DNA from: Thiotrichales bacterium
Lineage (GTDB): Bacteria; Pseudomonadota; Gammaproteobacteria; Thiomicrospirales; Thiomicrospiraceae
DNA: 8,270 bases
Assembly: GCA_014763835.1 (NCBI GenBank)
Contig: JACXUQ010000045.1
Coordinates: forward strand, 1-8,270
Direction of reading: 5' to 3'
Numbering within the stretch: position 1 is the first letter of the stretch; each line of letters opens with the position of its first letter. The notes under the pieces are model-generated. The model was not told the DNA's origin, did not search any database, and saw only the letters and a list, made by a program, of their open reading frames with translations. The position numbers were made by a program, and so were the translations under genes. Shown piece after piece: positions 1 to 6,489 of the stretch.

Positions 1-23
1 GAATAAGAGGGTATACAAGATTT

Positions 24-43
24 AAAAGATTGTGCTATCTTTT
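24..43 (+). repeat. Hairpin over the transposase start region
   Basis: AAAAGAT (24-30) and ATCTTTT (37-43) are perfect inverted repeats around a six-base loop. The hairpin covers a possible TTG start at 30 and lies five bases before the ATG at 48. It could dampen transposase translation, as hairpins near IS starts often do. That role is inference, and an AT-rich seven-base stem can arise by chance. Confidence 0.3.
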
Positions 44-47
44 GGAT

Positions 48-1037
48 ATGGAAACAAAAGAAGCACAACAAAGATTAAAAATACTGCAGTTTTTCGAAAA
101 ATATGGTCTTCATGCTACTATTGAAGCATTTGGAGTAAGTAGAAGAACACTCTATAGATGGAAGTCGACTTTTGAGCAAAATAACAAACATATTACTTCT
201 CTTGATTCAAAGTCGACCAAACCAAAACACCTAAGAGTGCCGACTGCTTCTAAGATAATAATTGATGAGATTAAAAAACTTAGGCAAAAATATCCGAATA
301 TAGGCAAAGCCAAACTGCATATAATGCTAAAGCCTTGGTGCAAAGAAAATGACCTCTCTCTTCCTTCGGAATCAACTATAGGGCGAATTATAGCAAGAGA
401 TAAAAATAAAATGAGACTATTTCCCAATTGTATAGACTCTAAAGGCAGACCAAAGCCAAAGAAAAAAGATATTAAAAATCGTAAATCAAAAGGACTTAGA
501 AGTGCTCCCATGCATCTATGGGCAGTTGATACGATTCAAAGAGTGACAGCTGGAATGAGAAGATATATTATGACTATGATTGACCCAAATAGTCGTATCG
601 CATTTGCAGTTGCAATTCCAACCAAACACACAACACATACTGCCAAAGTACTTGAAGCTCTTATTGACGGTCTGGGCTATGAGACTTCAAACAATAACCA
701 ATATGCATTTCTATCAGACAATGGCTCTGAGTTTCAAAAAGAGTTTGATTCTCTTTTACAAGAAAAAAAGCTAACTCATTATTGGACGTATCCAAGAAGT
801 CCAAAGATGAATGCTCACAATGAAAGGTTCAATAGAACCATACAAGAGCAATTTGTAGATTATTATGAAGATTTACTCTTTAGCGATATAGACCTATTTA
901 ATCAAGAAATGGCTAATTGGCTTATTGATTACAATACTAAAATACCACATCATTCGCTTCAAATGAAAACTCCAGTACAATATCTTGTAGAAAATAATCC
1001 TCAGTGCCAAATGTTGTGGACTAATACAATTGGTTGA
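48..1037 (+). CDS. DDE transposase, integrase catalytic core (IS481/IS3-like)
   Basis: The 329-residue protein is predicted to cut and rejoin the ends of its insertion sequence. A helix-turn-helix lies near residues 22-40 (around FGVSRRTLYRW), followed by a linker. The rve catalytic core spans about residues 155-270 and has a full acidic triad: D161 in WAVDT, D224 in LSDNGSEF and E259 in NAHNERFNR. D224 and E259 are separated by 34 residues, the classical DD(34/35)E spacing. The C-terminal PVQYL segment is also typical. No frameshift or stop interrupts it, so it may be active. I chose the ATG at 48. An in-frame TTG at 30 would add six residues, but neither start has a clear ribosome binding site. 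A single uninterrupted ORF of this length favours IS481-like over the two-ORF IS3 arrangement. Exact family assignment is from memory of motifs, without a database search. Confidence 0.88.
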   Translation: METKEAQQRLKILQFFEKYGLHATIEAFGVSRRTLYRWKSTFEQNNKHITSLDSKSTKPKHLRVPTASKIIIDEIKKLRQKYPNIGKAKLHIMLKPWCKENDLSLPSESTIGRIIARDKNKMRLFPNCIDSKGRPKPKKKDIKNRKSKGLRSAPMHLWAVDTIQRVTAGMRRYIMTMIDPNSRIAFAVAIPTKHTTHTAKVLEALIDGLGYETSNNNQYAFLSDNGSEFQKEFDSLLQEKKLTHYWTYPRSPKMNAHNERFNRTIQEQFVDYYEDLLFSDIDLFNQEMANWLIDYNTKIPHHSLQMKTPVQYLVENNPQCQMLWTNTIG

Positions 1038-1043
1038 AATTTG

Positions 1044-1067
1044 AGCTAAATTTTGGTAAAATTTGCT
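1044..1067 (+). terminator. Hairpin after the transposase gene, possible terminator
   Basis: AAATTTT (1048-1054) and AAAATTT (1058-1064) form a perfect stem around a GGT loop. AGC (1044-1046) and GCT (1065-1067) extend it if T1047 is bulged out. It begins seven bases after the transposase stop codon and could end the transposase transcript. The stem is AT-rich and is followed only by TTG rather than a long T run, so terminator function is uncertain. It may instead be structure belonging to the end of the insertion sequence. Confidence 0.35.
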
Positions 1068-1077
1068 TTGAATATCA

Positions 1078-1124
1078 AGCCCTAAGATGGGAGCGACTCT
1101 GCTAGTTCTTGAGGGCTGACTACA
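1078..1124 (+). repeat. Stem-loop and putative right terminus of the insertion sequence
   Basis: AGCCCTAAGA (1078-1087) pairs with TCTTGAGGGCT (1107-1117) to form a ten-base-pair stem with one bulged G at 1111 and a 19-base loop. The right arm runs directly into GACTACA ending at 1124, so the proposed terminal sequence is partly repeated inward in inverted orientation. It is noticeably richer in G+C than its surroundings. It may serve as a transposase-binding terminus or block transcription into or out of the element. Without the left end of the element for comparison this remains a proposal. Confidence 0.4.
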
Positions 1125-1179
1125 TTTCTTTAAACTTTTCGTTAATTTTCTGCTATTTTAATTTGATATAAAATCACAT

Positions 1180-1209
1180 TTGATACATAACTAAGTAATT
1201 CATTAAAAT
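1180..1209 (+). promoter_or_regulatory. Candidate sigma70-type promoter for the WYL regulator
   Basis: TTGATA (1180-1185) and TAAAAT (1204-1209) each match the sigma70 consensus at five of six positions and are 18 bases apart, placing transcription start near 1216. It lies outside the proposed insertion sequence end, so the regulator would not depend on the element. A second possible -10 box, TATACT (1218-1223), would start transcription close to the ATG at 1230 and give a leaderless mRNA. That option fits the absence of a ribosome binding site before this gene. In DNA this AT-rich, such matches are weak evidence. Confidence 0.4.
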
Positions 1210-1226
1210 AGTTCTACTATACTATT
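1207..1226. promoter_or_regulatory. Palindromic operator candidate in the regulator promoter
   Basis: ATAGT-TCT-ACTAT (1208-1220) is a 13-base palindrome. A third copy of the half-site follows immediately, so AATAGT (1207-1212) and ACTATT (1221-1226) also form an inverted repeat with an eight-base spacer. The sites touch the -10 box ending at 1209 and stop four bases before the start codon, a position suited to repression. WYL regulators of the BrxR/CapW type are known to bind inverted repeats in their own promoters. Autoregulation here is inferred from position and symmetry. Confidence 0.45.
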
Positions 1227-1229
1227 AAA

Positions 1230-2156
1230 ATGAATTTTAATAAGAGAATTAATCGATTATCATCAGCCCTACAATTGTTAAGCAAAGGTCAAGAGCTCTC
1301 TACTCCAAGCTTAGTTGAACGATTTAATGTTACAAAAAAAATCATTCAAACAGATTTTAAAGAGTATCTTTTACCATTATTTAGCGATGGTAAAATATTT
1401 TATGATTACTCTTCAAAAACATATAAAGCCAAAAACAATTTTCTTACAAAAACACTTTTTAGTGCAGATGAGCTAGCTGTTATAGCAATACTGAAAAACA
1501 AATCAAAAGACAAATACAGTGATGAAGATTTATCAATCAAAGTAGATGGTTTATTTGAAAAGTTTGAAGATGAGCTATCAAATAGACTTTATCAAAAATC
1601 TTCAGTAGAAAAAATTGATAACTTCAAAGATGAAATTATCCAAATCAGAAATGCTATTGAGTCAAGAAGCATAATCCAATGTACTTACAACAAAAAAGAT
1701 AGAGAAGTATATCCTCTTAAAATCTTAAATCTTGAAGGCTATTGGTACTTAATAGTTTTTGAACCAAATGATAAAAAGATAAAAACATTCCATCTAAATA
1801 CTATCAAAAAAATTGAAGTGTTAAATGCAAACTACAAGTTTGATAAAGAGATAGTAAAAACTTTTGATAATGCTATTACAGCTTACTATAAACCTGAAAA
1901 TAAGCCAATAACTGTAGAACTATTTATAGATGCAACCGTATCACGGTATTTTTTACGAAAACCACTTAATCCTACTCAAAGAGTAATCAAAAAATATGAT
2001 GATGGCTCACTTGAACTTGAAATCATCATAACAGACTTGATGGAGATAATTCCTACTATACAAAGGTATATTCCACATATTGGTGTAATTACTCCAGATG
2101 AATTAAAAATTGAGGTTAAAAAGAACCTTGAGATTTACTTCAAGAGGTTTGAGTGA
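1230..2156 (+). CDS. HTH-WYL transcriptional regulator of a defence locus
   Basis: The 308-residue protein is a probable ligand-responsive DNA-binding regulator. A winged helix-turn-helix occupies about residues 5-60. The WYL domain spans about 135-200 and carries the literal W172-Y173-L174 motif within YWYLIVFEP, preceded by the usual REVYPLKI strand. A WCX-like C-terminal region covers about 225-305. Length and domain order fit the BrxR/CapW group, which sits at the head of BREX, CBASS and other anti-phage loci and is thought to sense nucleic acid or nucleotide signals through WYL. It lies directly before the helicase-ATPase cassette on the same strand, so it most likely controls it. No Shine-Dalgarno sequence precedes the ATG, and the HTH begins almost at once, so the start is sound but translation may be leaderless. 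The specific ligand cannot be read from the sequence. Confidence 0.88.
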   Translation: MNFNKRINRLSSALQLLSKGQELSTPSLVERFNVTKKIIQTDFKEYLLPLFSDGKIFYDYSSKTYKAKNNFLTKTLFSADELAVIAILKNKSKDKYSDEDLSIKVDGLFEKFEDELSNRLYQKSSVEKIDNFKDEIIQIRNAIESRSIIQCTYNKKDREVYPLKILNLEGYWYLIVFEPNDKKIKTFHLNTIKKIEVLNANYKFDKEIVKTFDNAITAYYKPENKPITVELFIDATVSRYFLRKPLNPTQRVIKKYDDGSLELEIIITDLMEIIPTIQRYIPHIGVITPDELKIEVKKNLEIYFKRFE

Positions 2157-2230
2157 TGAAGTTGGGTGATTTATGTATGTTAAGATTACGAAAATCAATT
2201 ATTATGGAAAAAAATGTTAAAACAGTGTAA
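2156..2230 (+). other. 24-codon ORF linking the regulator to the helicase
   Basis: This short reading frame starts with ATG overlapping the last base of the regulator stop codon (TGATG) and has a good AGAGG ribosome binding site at 2143-2147, eight bases upstream. It begins MKLGDLC and ends at TAA 2228-2230, 17 bases inside the helicase gene. The helicase ATG at 2214 has only a weak GGA before it. The small ORF could be a leader that couples translation, a remnant of a lost gene, or chance. I list it because its ribosome binding site is better than that of the gene it overlaps. Confidence 0.3.
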
Positions 2231-4277
2231 TTTTAAAGTAACCTACAATACATCTGATGACAATATATCAAATGATTTTTATAATCAAACATTTTCTAAT
2301 TCCATCAAATATTATAGAGGTGTTGGATATTTTACATCTGGTTGGTTAAAAGAAAATTCTTATGGATTAGCTAGATTTATAAAAGAAAATTCAGAGATAA
2401 AGTTTATTACTAGCCCAAATTTAGATGAATCTGATTTAATAGCTCTTAGTGGTCAATTTAATGAAAGTTCAATAAACAAATTAATTTTGAATAATATTAA
2501 TGATCTAGAAAAAAAATTGGAAGAAGACACTAGAAATTTATTAGGATGGTTAGTTTCAGATGGCTATTTAGAATTTAGATTTGCAATTCCTACTAAAGGT
2601 TTAGAAGGTGGAGAGTTTCATGATAAATTTGGAATATTCATAGATCACGAAAATTCATATGTTTCTTTTAATGGTTCACAAAATGATAGTATAAAAGCAT
2701 ATAAAAACTATGAATCGATTTCTGTTTTTAAATCTTGGGGAGACGAAACAAGTAAGATTTTGGCAAAAGAAACATTGGATAGATTTAATAAAATTTGGAA
2801 TGGTGAAGATAAAAATTTATTAATTTATGAACTAGATGAGCTTTCAAAAAATAAATTGATAAAATTTAAAACAAATGAGAGACCTTATGATGCTATACCA
2901 ATCAAAAATCAAATTGAAACAAAAAAGAATTATCCTACTATCCCTAATTCTATTGTTTTAAGGGATTATCAAAAAGAAGCATACAAAAATTGGGTTAAAA
3001 ACGATTACAAAGGTTTGCTTTGTATGGCTACAGGAAGTGGAAAAACGATAACCGCTTTTAGTTCAATCGTGAATTTATTACAAGAACAAAATGAATTATG
3101 TGTTTTAGTAGTTGTACCATATCAGCATTTATTAACTCAATGGTCTGATGAAGCAAAAAATTTTAATATAGAGTTTATACAGTGTTTTGAAAACTCATCT
3201 AAATGGTTTCCTATTTTATCTTCAGCTATATCAGCTTTTAATTTAAGAAGCCAAAAACAGTTATTTATGATAACTACCAATAGCACATATATTGGTAAAA
3301 AGTTTCAAGAATTGGTAAAACAAATAGATAAATTATTACTAGTTGTAGATGAAGCACATAATTTTGGTTCATTAGCTATACGAGAAAATTATTTAGATAA
3401 TGCAGCTTATCGATTGGGTTTATCTGCAACTCCTCAAAGACACTTGGATGATGAGGGAACTGCATCAATACTTTCTTACCTTGGTAAAATAATTTTTGAA
3501 TATACTTTAGATGATGCAATAAAAGCTGGTCAATTAACACCTTATAATTATTATCCTGTTTTAGTTTTTTTAACGGATGAGGAAGAAGAAGAGTTTATTG
3601 AGTTGTCTAAAAAGATTTCTAAAATTTCTCAGTATGAAAAATCATCAGATAACAGTTTACTTGAGATTTTATTAATAAAAAGAGCAAAAATAATATCAGG
3701 TGCAAAAAATAAATTACCATCGTTGGAAAAGTTATTGATTAATGAAAATCTACTAAGAACCCAAGATAATTTATTCTATTGTGCAGCTACTAAAGACGAA
3801 GAAAATGAAACTAAAATGGTTGACCAGGTTTATCAAATGCTTTCAAAAAAAGGTATGATTGTTGATAAATTTACTTCTTTTGATGCTGATTCAAAAACAA
3901 AAAGAAAAAATTTGATTAACAATTTAGCTGACAATACTATAGATGGATTAGTTGCTATTAAGTGTTTAGATGAAGGAGTTGACATTCCATCAGTGAAAAG
4001 AGCATTTATATTATCAAGCAGTACCAATCCTAAAGAGTTTATTCAAAGAAGAGGAAGAGTATTGAGAAAATTCAAAGGTAAAGATTTCGCAGAGATATAT
4101 GATTTTATGGTTGTGCCTTCAGGTTTAACATCAGGTAAAGATTTAAAATTTCAAAAAAAATATTTAGAAAATGAACTAAAAAGATACAGAGAATTTGCAA
4201 GGCTGGCATTAAATTATCCAGCTTGTGAAAAACCATTAATTGATTTAGCTGCAAAATATAATTTATTACACATATAG
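2214..4277 (+). CDS. PLD-like nuclease fused to SF2 helicase (Dnd restriction-type)
   Basis: The 687-residue protein combines a phospholipase D-like nuclease and a DEAH helicase and is the probable DNA-cutting effector. The PLD domain covers about residues 10-195, with a single HxK motif (H136-D-K138) followed by the NGSQND stretch at 153-158. The helicase has a DYQ box near 251-253, Walker A ATGSGKT (272-278), DEAH (379-382), SAT (404-406), motif V DEGVDIP (586-592) and motif VI QRRGRVLR (611-618), so both RecA-like lobes look intact. The architecture matches the restriction helicase family clustered with dnd phosphorothioation genes, recalled from memory. PLD-helicases also occur in other defence systems. 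The ATG at 2214 is the only usable start: the frame upstream is closed by TAA at 2181 with no other start codon. The next gene follows after eight bases. No modification gene is nearby to protect host DNA. Confidence 0.85.
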   Translation: MLKQCNFKVTYNTSDDNISNDFYNQTFSNSIKYYRGVGYFTSGWLKENSYGLARFIKENSEIKFITSPNLDESDLIALSGQFNESSINKLILNNINDLEKKLEEDTRNLLGWLVSDGYLEFRFAIPTKGLEGGEFHDKFGIFIDHENSYVSFNGSQNDSIKAYKNYESISVFKSWGDETSKILAKETLDRFNKIWNGEDKNLLIYELDELSKNKLIKFKTNERPYDAIPIKNQIETKKNYPTIPNSIVLRDYQKEAYKNWVKNDYKGLLCMATGSGKTITAFSSIVNLLQEQNELCVLVVVPYQHLLTQWSDEAKNFNIEFIQCFENSSKWFPILSSAISAFNLRSQKQLFMITTNSTYIGKKFQELVKQIDKLLLVVDEAHNFGSLAIRENYLDNAAYRLGLSATPQRHLDDEGTASILSYLGKIIFEYTLDDAIKAGQLTPYNYYPVLVFLTDEEEEEFIELSKKISKISQYEKSSDNSLLEILLIKRAKIISGAKNKLPSLEKLLINENLLRTQDNLFYCAATKDEENETKMVDQVYQMLSKKGMIVDKFTSFDADSKTKRKNLINNLADNTIDGLVAIKCLDEGVDIPSVKRAFILSSSTNPKEFIQRRGRVLRKFKGKDFAEIYDFMVVPSGLTSGKDLKFQKKYLENELKRYREFARLALNYPACEKPLIDLAAKYNLLHI

Positions 4278-4285
4278 GAGTTGTC

Positions 4286-4417
4286 GTGGAAAATAAAGAA
4301 GTTGTTAAAGAATTTATAAAAGAAGTTTATAAAATTATAGAAAATAATCAAAATTTATCAGAAGGTAATAAAAAAGAATTGGTAAAAAAAGAAGTTGAAA
4401 GAAGGATTTTGAAATGA
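4286..4417 (+). CDS. 43-residue charged protein, GTG start
   Basis: A previously easy-to-miss gene fills the gap between helicase and ATPase. It starts with GTG at 4286, five bases after a strong AGGAG (4276-4280) that overlaps the helicase stop. It ends in TGA 4415-4417, which overlaps the ATPase ATG as ATGA. The product begins MENKEVVKEF, is rich in Lys and Glu, and should be almost entirely helical, with a possible helix-turn-helix hairpin broken near NLSEGN. It has no signal peptide or membrane segment. Both junctions are typical of translational coupling, so it is likely made together with the ATPase. It could be a small subunit or adaptor of the ATPase or helicase; no family was recognised. 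Confidence 0.72.
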   Translation: MENKEVVKEFIKEVYKIIENNQNLSEGNKKELVKKEVERRILK

Positions 4418-6489
4418 TTCTAAAAAGATTAATTTTAAATAATTTTAGACAATTTAAAGGAAAAAATATTATAGATTTTTCTCCTATTGATGATAAACAT
4501 GTTACTTTTGTATATGCTTCAAATGGTGTCGGAAAAACTACACTTCTTTCATCAATAGTATGGTGTTTGTATGGTGGAGATGAACTTGAATATGTTGACC
4601 AAAGAGATGTTTTTCTTAATAAGTCACTTTTTAGAAGTTTAGATAACTTTGCTGAAATGACAGTTGAAGCAACCCTTATTTTTGAAGATAGAAATAAAAA
4701 CTATACAGTTAAAAGAAGTGTTGTTATAAAAAATGTAAATAAAAAACAAGAAATTACAAAAAAAGATTTAGTTGTACAAATTAACAATGAAACTCAGCAC
4801 AATCCACAAGAAAGAATCAATACGGTACTAAGCCCTGCTATGAAAGAATATTTTTTCTTTAAAGGAGAAGGTGTTCAAAAATTTGCAGATGAATCAAATT
4901 ATAAAAAAGTTCAAGATGGTATTAAGAATATAATGAAAATTGATACTAGAGAAAAAGCTTTGTTATATATTGAAGAGGCTCGTAAAAAATTCACAAATGA
5001 ATTAAACGGTATTAAAAAGGATCAAGGAAATCTTGATACTCTACCAGAAGAACAAAAAGAAAAACTTTTAGATGAACAAAAACAAATACATGAAAACATT
5101 GAAAAAATAAATGGTGATATAGAAATTTTTGATGATATATTACAAAAAATTGAAGTTGAATTGTTAAATGTAAAAGAAATAAAAGGATTATCAAAAGAGA
5201 GAGAAGACTTAGTAAAAAATATTGAGCTTCAAAAAAATAAATATAACGAACTTGTAGATACACAAAAAAATAAAATTGTACAACAGGCTTATTTGGCACT
5301 CTCAAGTAATATTTTAGAAACTACTAAAAAAATCATCGATGAAAAAAGAGAAACAGGTGTACTACCTGTTGGAATTAGAAAAAAATTCATCCAAGAATTA
5401 ATTGAAAATCATATGTGTATATGCGGCACACAATTTGATGATGGAGATGAACATCATCAAAAGCTACTCAAAATTATAGATACAGTTTCTGATGAATCAG
5501 CAATTGAAGATGTATTAAATGAATTGAGTTATTTTATTGAAGCTAAAAAAGACATCCCTTTTAATTACATATCTGAATATAAAAAATTATCAGATGACAT
5601 AAAATCTGTTCAAGATAAAATTAACGAATTGGAACAAAAATTTTCTATATTAGAAGATAATATCGAAAATGAACTTCCACAAAACGAAGAGAATCTTATC
5701 TCTAGAAAAAAACAAATACAACATGATAGAGATGAGAAAATAAAAACTAAAGCACTATTAGAAGATAAACTAAAAACTATTGATTCTGAGTTAAAAGAAA
5801 TTGAAATTCAAATCAGTAAATACGAAACACAAAACGAAGCAATCAAATTAGTTAGAAATAGAATCGCATTTTGTTCAGAGGCTATAAATATACTTTCTGA
5901 TGAAAACACAAGAATCATTGAAGAGATTAGAAATACATTATCAAATAGATTGAATACTAAATTTCAATCTATATTGCATGCTCAGAAAAATGCCAAAATT
6001 GATGATGATTTTAGATTAGTTATTACAGAGGGAGATGATGAAGAAGTGGTTTCTGCAAAATCAGATGGTGAAGGACAATTAATAAGTTTACTATTCATTT
6101 CAACTTTAATTGATATGGCTAGAAACAGAGAACAAAAAAGAAATACTAATGATATTGACCCTGGCGCAGGAATATATCCAATTGTAATTGATTCTCCATA
6201 TGGTCAATTTGATACTGTATATAAACAGTATATTTCAGAGGTTGTTAGAGATATGGCACCTCAAGTTATTATTCTTTTAAATCAAGAACAATGGAATGAT
6301 GGGAAAGACTTGTATCCAATATTTAAAGAAACCATTTCAAACCAGTATGTACTAATAGCACATAGACCAAAATTGAGTTTATCTTTATCTAAATCAAATA
6401 AGATCAATTATAATGGATTATCTGTAGATATGGAAGTTTTAGATGATGAAGAATTTACAGAAATTAAAAATATCAAGGATATCAGATGA
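4414..6489 (+). CDS. DndD-like SMC/ABC ATPase with CxCG hook
   Basis: The 691-residue protein is an SMC/Rad50-type ATPase, probably the DNA sensor or motor of the cassette. An N-terminal LNNFRQFKG strand leads to Walker A ASNGVGKT (35-42), then the EYFFFKGEG segment near 145-153, which resembles the FxFxGE region of DndD. Two coiled-coil arms (about 190-330 and 385-510) flank a hook at C335-x-C337-G. The C-terminal half has a degenerate ABC signature DGEGQ (551-555), Walker B VIDSPYGQFD (591-600) with the D-loop, and a conserved-looking LLNQEQW near 621-627. The residue after the Walker B aspartate is Ser rather than the usual catalytic Glu, as I recall for DndD and related conflict-system ATPases, which have Asp-Thr or Asp-Ser there. 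Length is close to DndD (about 660). It overlaps both neighbours by four bases (ATGA). Without DndC and DndE it may not act in sulfur modification, so I give no gene symbol. Confidence 0.85.
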   Translation: MILKRLILNNFRQFKGKNIIDFSPIDDKHVTFVYASNGVGKTTLLSSIVWCLYGGDELEYVDQRDVFLNKSLFRSLDNFAEMTVEATLIFEDRNKNYTVKRSVVIKNVNKKQEITKKDLVVQINNETQHNPQERINTVLSPAMKEYFFFKGEGVQKFADESNYKKVQDGIKNIMKIDTREKALLYIEEARKKFTNELNGIKKDQGNLDTLPEEQKEKLLDEQKQIHENIEKINGDIEIFDDILQKIEVELLNVKEIKGLSKEREDLVKNIELQKNKYNELVDTQKNKIVQQAYLALSSNILETTKKIIDEKRETGVLPVGIRKKFIQELIENHMCICGTQFDDGDEHHQKLLKIIDTVSDESAIEDVLNELSYFIEAKKDIPFNYISEYKKLSDDIKSVQDKINELEQKFSILEDNIENELPQNEENLISRKKQIQHDRDEKIKTKALLEDKLKTIDSELKEIEIQISKYETQNEAIKLVRNRIAFCSEAINILSDENTRIIEEIRNTLSNRLNTKFQSILHAQKNAKIDDDFRLVITEGDDEEVVSAKSDGEGQLISLLFISTLIDMARNREQKRNTNDIDPGAGIYPIVIDSPYGQFDTVYKQYISEVVRDMAPQVIILLNQEQWNDGKDLYPIFKETISNQYVLIAHRPKLSLSLSKSNKINYNGLSVDMEVLDDEEFTEIKNIKDIR

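Larger units (their letters stand above)
1..1124 (+). mobile_element. Insertion sequence, right-hand part (IS481/IS3-like)
   Basis: A complete-looking DDE transposase gene (48-1037) is followed by about 87 bases of non-coding DNA rich in inverted repeats that end in GGGCTGACTACA (1113-1124). Read inward on the opposite strand this is TGTAGTCAGCCC, which fits the 5'-TG...CA-3' ends common in DDE elements with rve-type transposases. I therefore place the right end at about 1124; this is inference. No matching copy of TGTAGTCAGCCC occurs in bases 1-47, so the left end lies upstream of the window. No target-site duplication can be tested because only one end is present. The element sits just upstream of the defence-type cassette and may have helped assemble or move it. 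Confidence 0.5.

Noticed and set aside
152..511. 119-codon open frame on the minus strand inside the transposase gene
   Set aside because: It is antisense to a well-supported transposase, is rich in Phe/Leu/Ser as expected from the complement of Lys-rich coding, and has no recognisable motif.
580..774. 64-codon + strand frame inside the transposase catalytic core
   Set aside because: It overlaps the part encoding the DDE residues in another frame and shows no ribosome binding site or domain.
1078..1117. Integron attC-like site
   Set aside because: It has a bulged-stem shape, but the expected GTTRRRY/RYYYAAC core boxes are missing and no integrase or gene cassette array is present.
2156..2230. 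Remnant of a type I restriction specificity subunit, suggested by MKLGDLC
   Set aside because: Only seven residues resemble such starts, and nothing after them matches; there is no HsdM or HsdR in the window.
3833..4027. 64-codon minus-strand frame within the helicase gene
   Set aside because: Antisense to conserved helicase motifs, with no independent signals.
5012..5305. 97-codon minus-strand frame rich in Phe/Leu opposite the ATPase coiled coil
   Set aside because: Lys- and Glu-rich coiled-coil coding gives hydrophobic antisense frames; the apparent membrane-like character is an artefact.
4414..6489. Wadjet JetC or Lamassu LmuB as the identity of the ATPase
   Set aside because: The protein is shorter than typical JetC, no JetA/B/D genes are present, and no Lamassu-type effector or LmuC was recognised; the DndD-like features fit better. 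Lamassu-like mechanism is kept only as an analogy.
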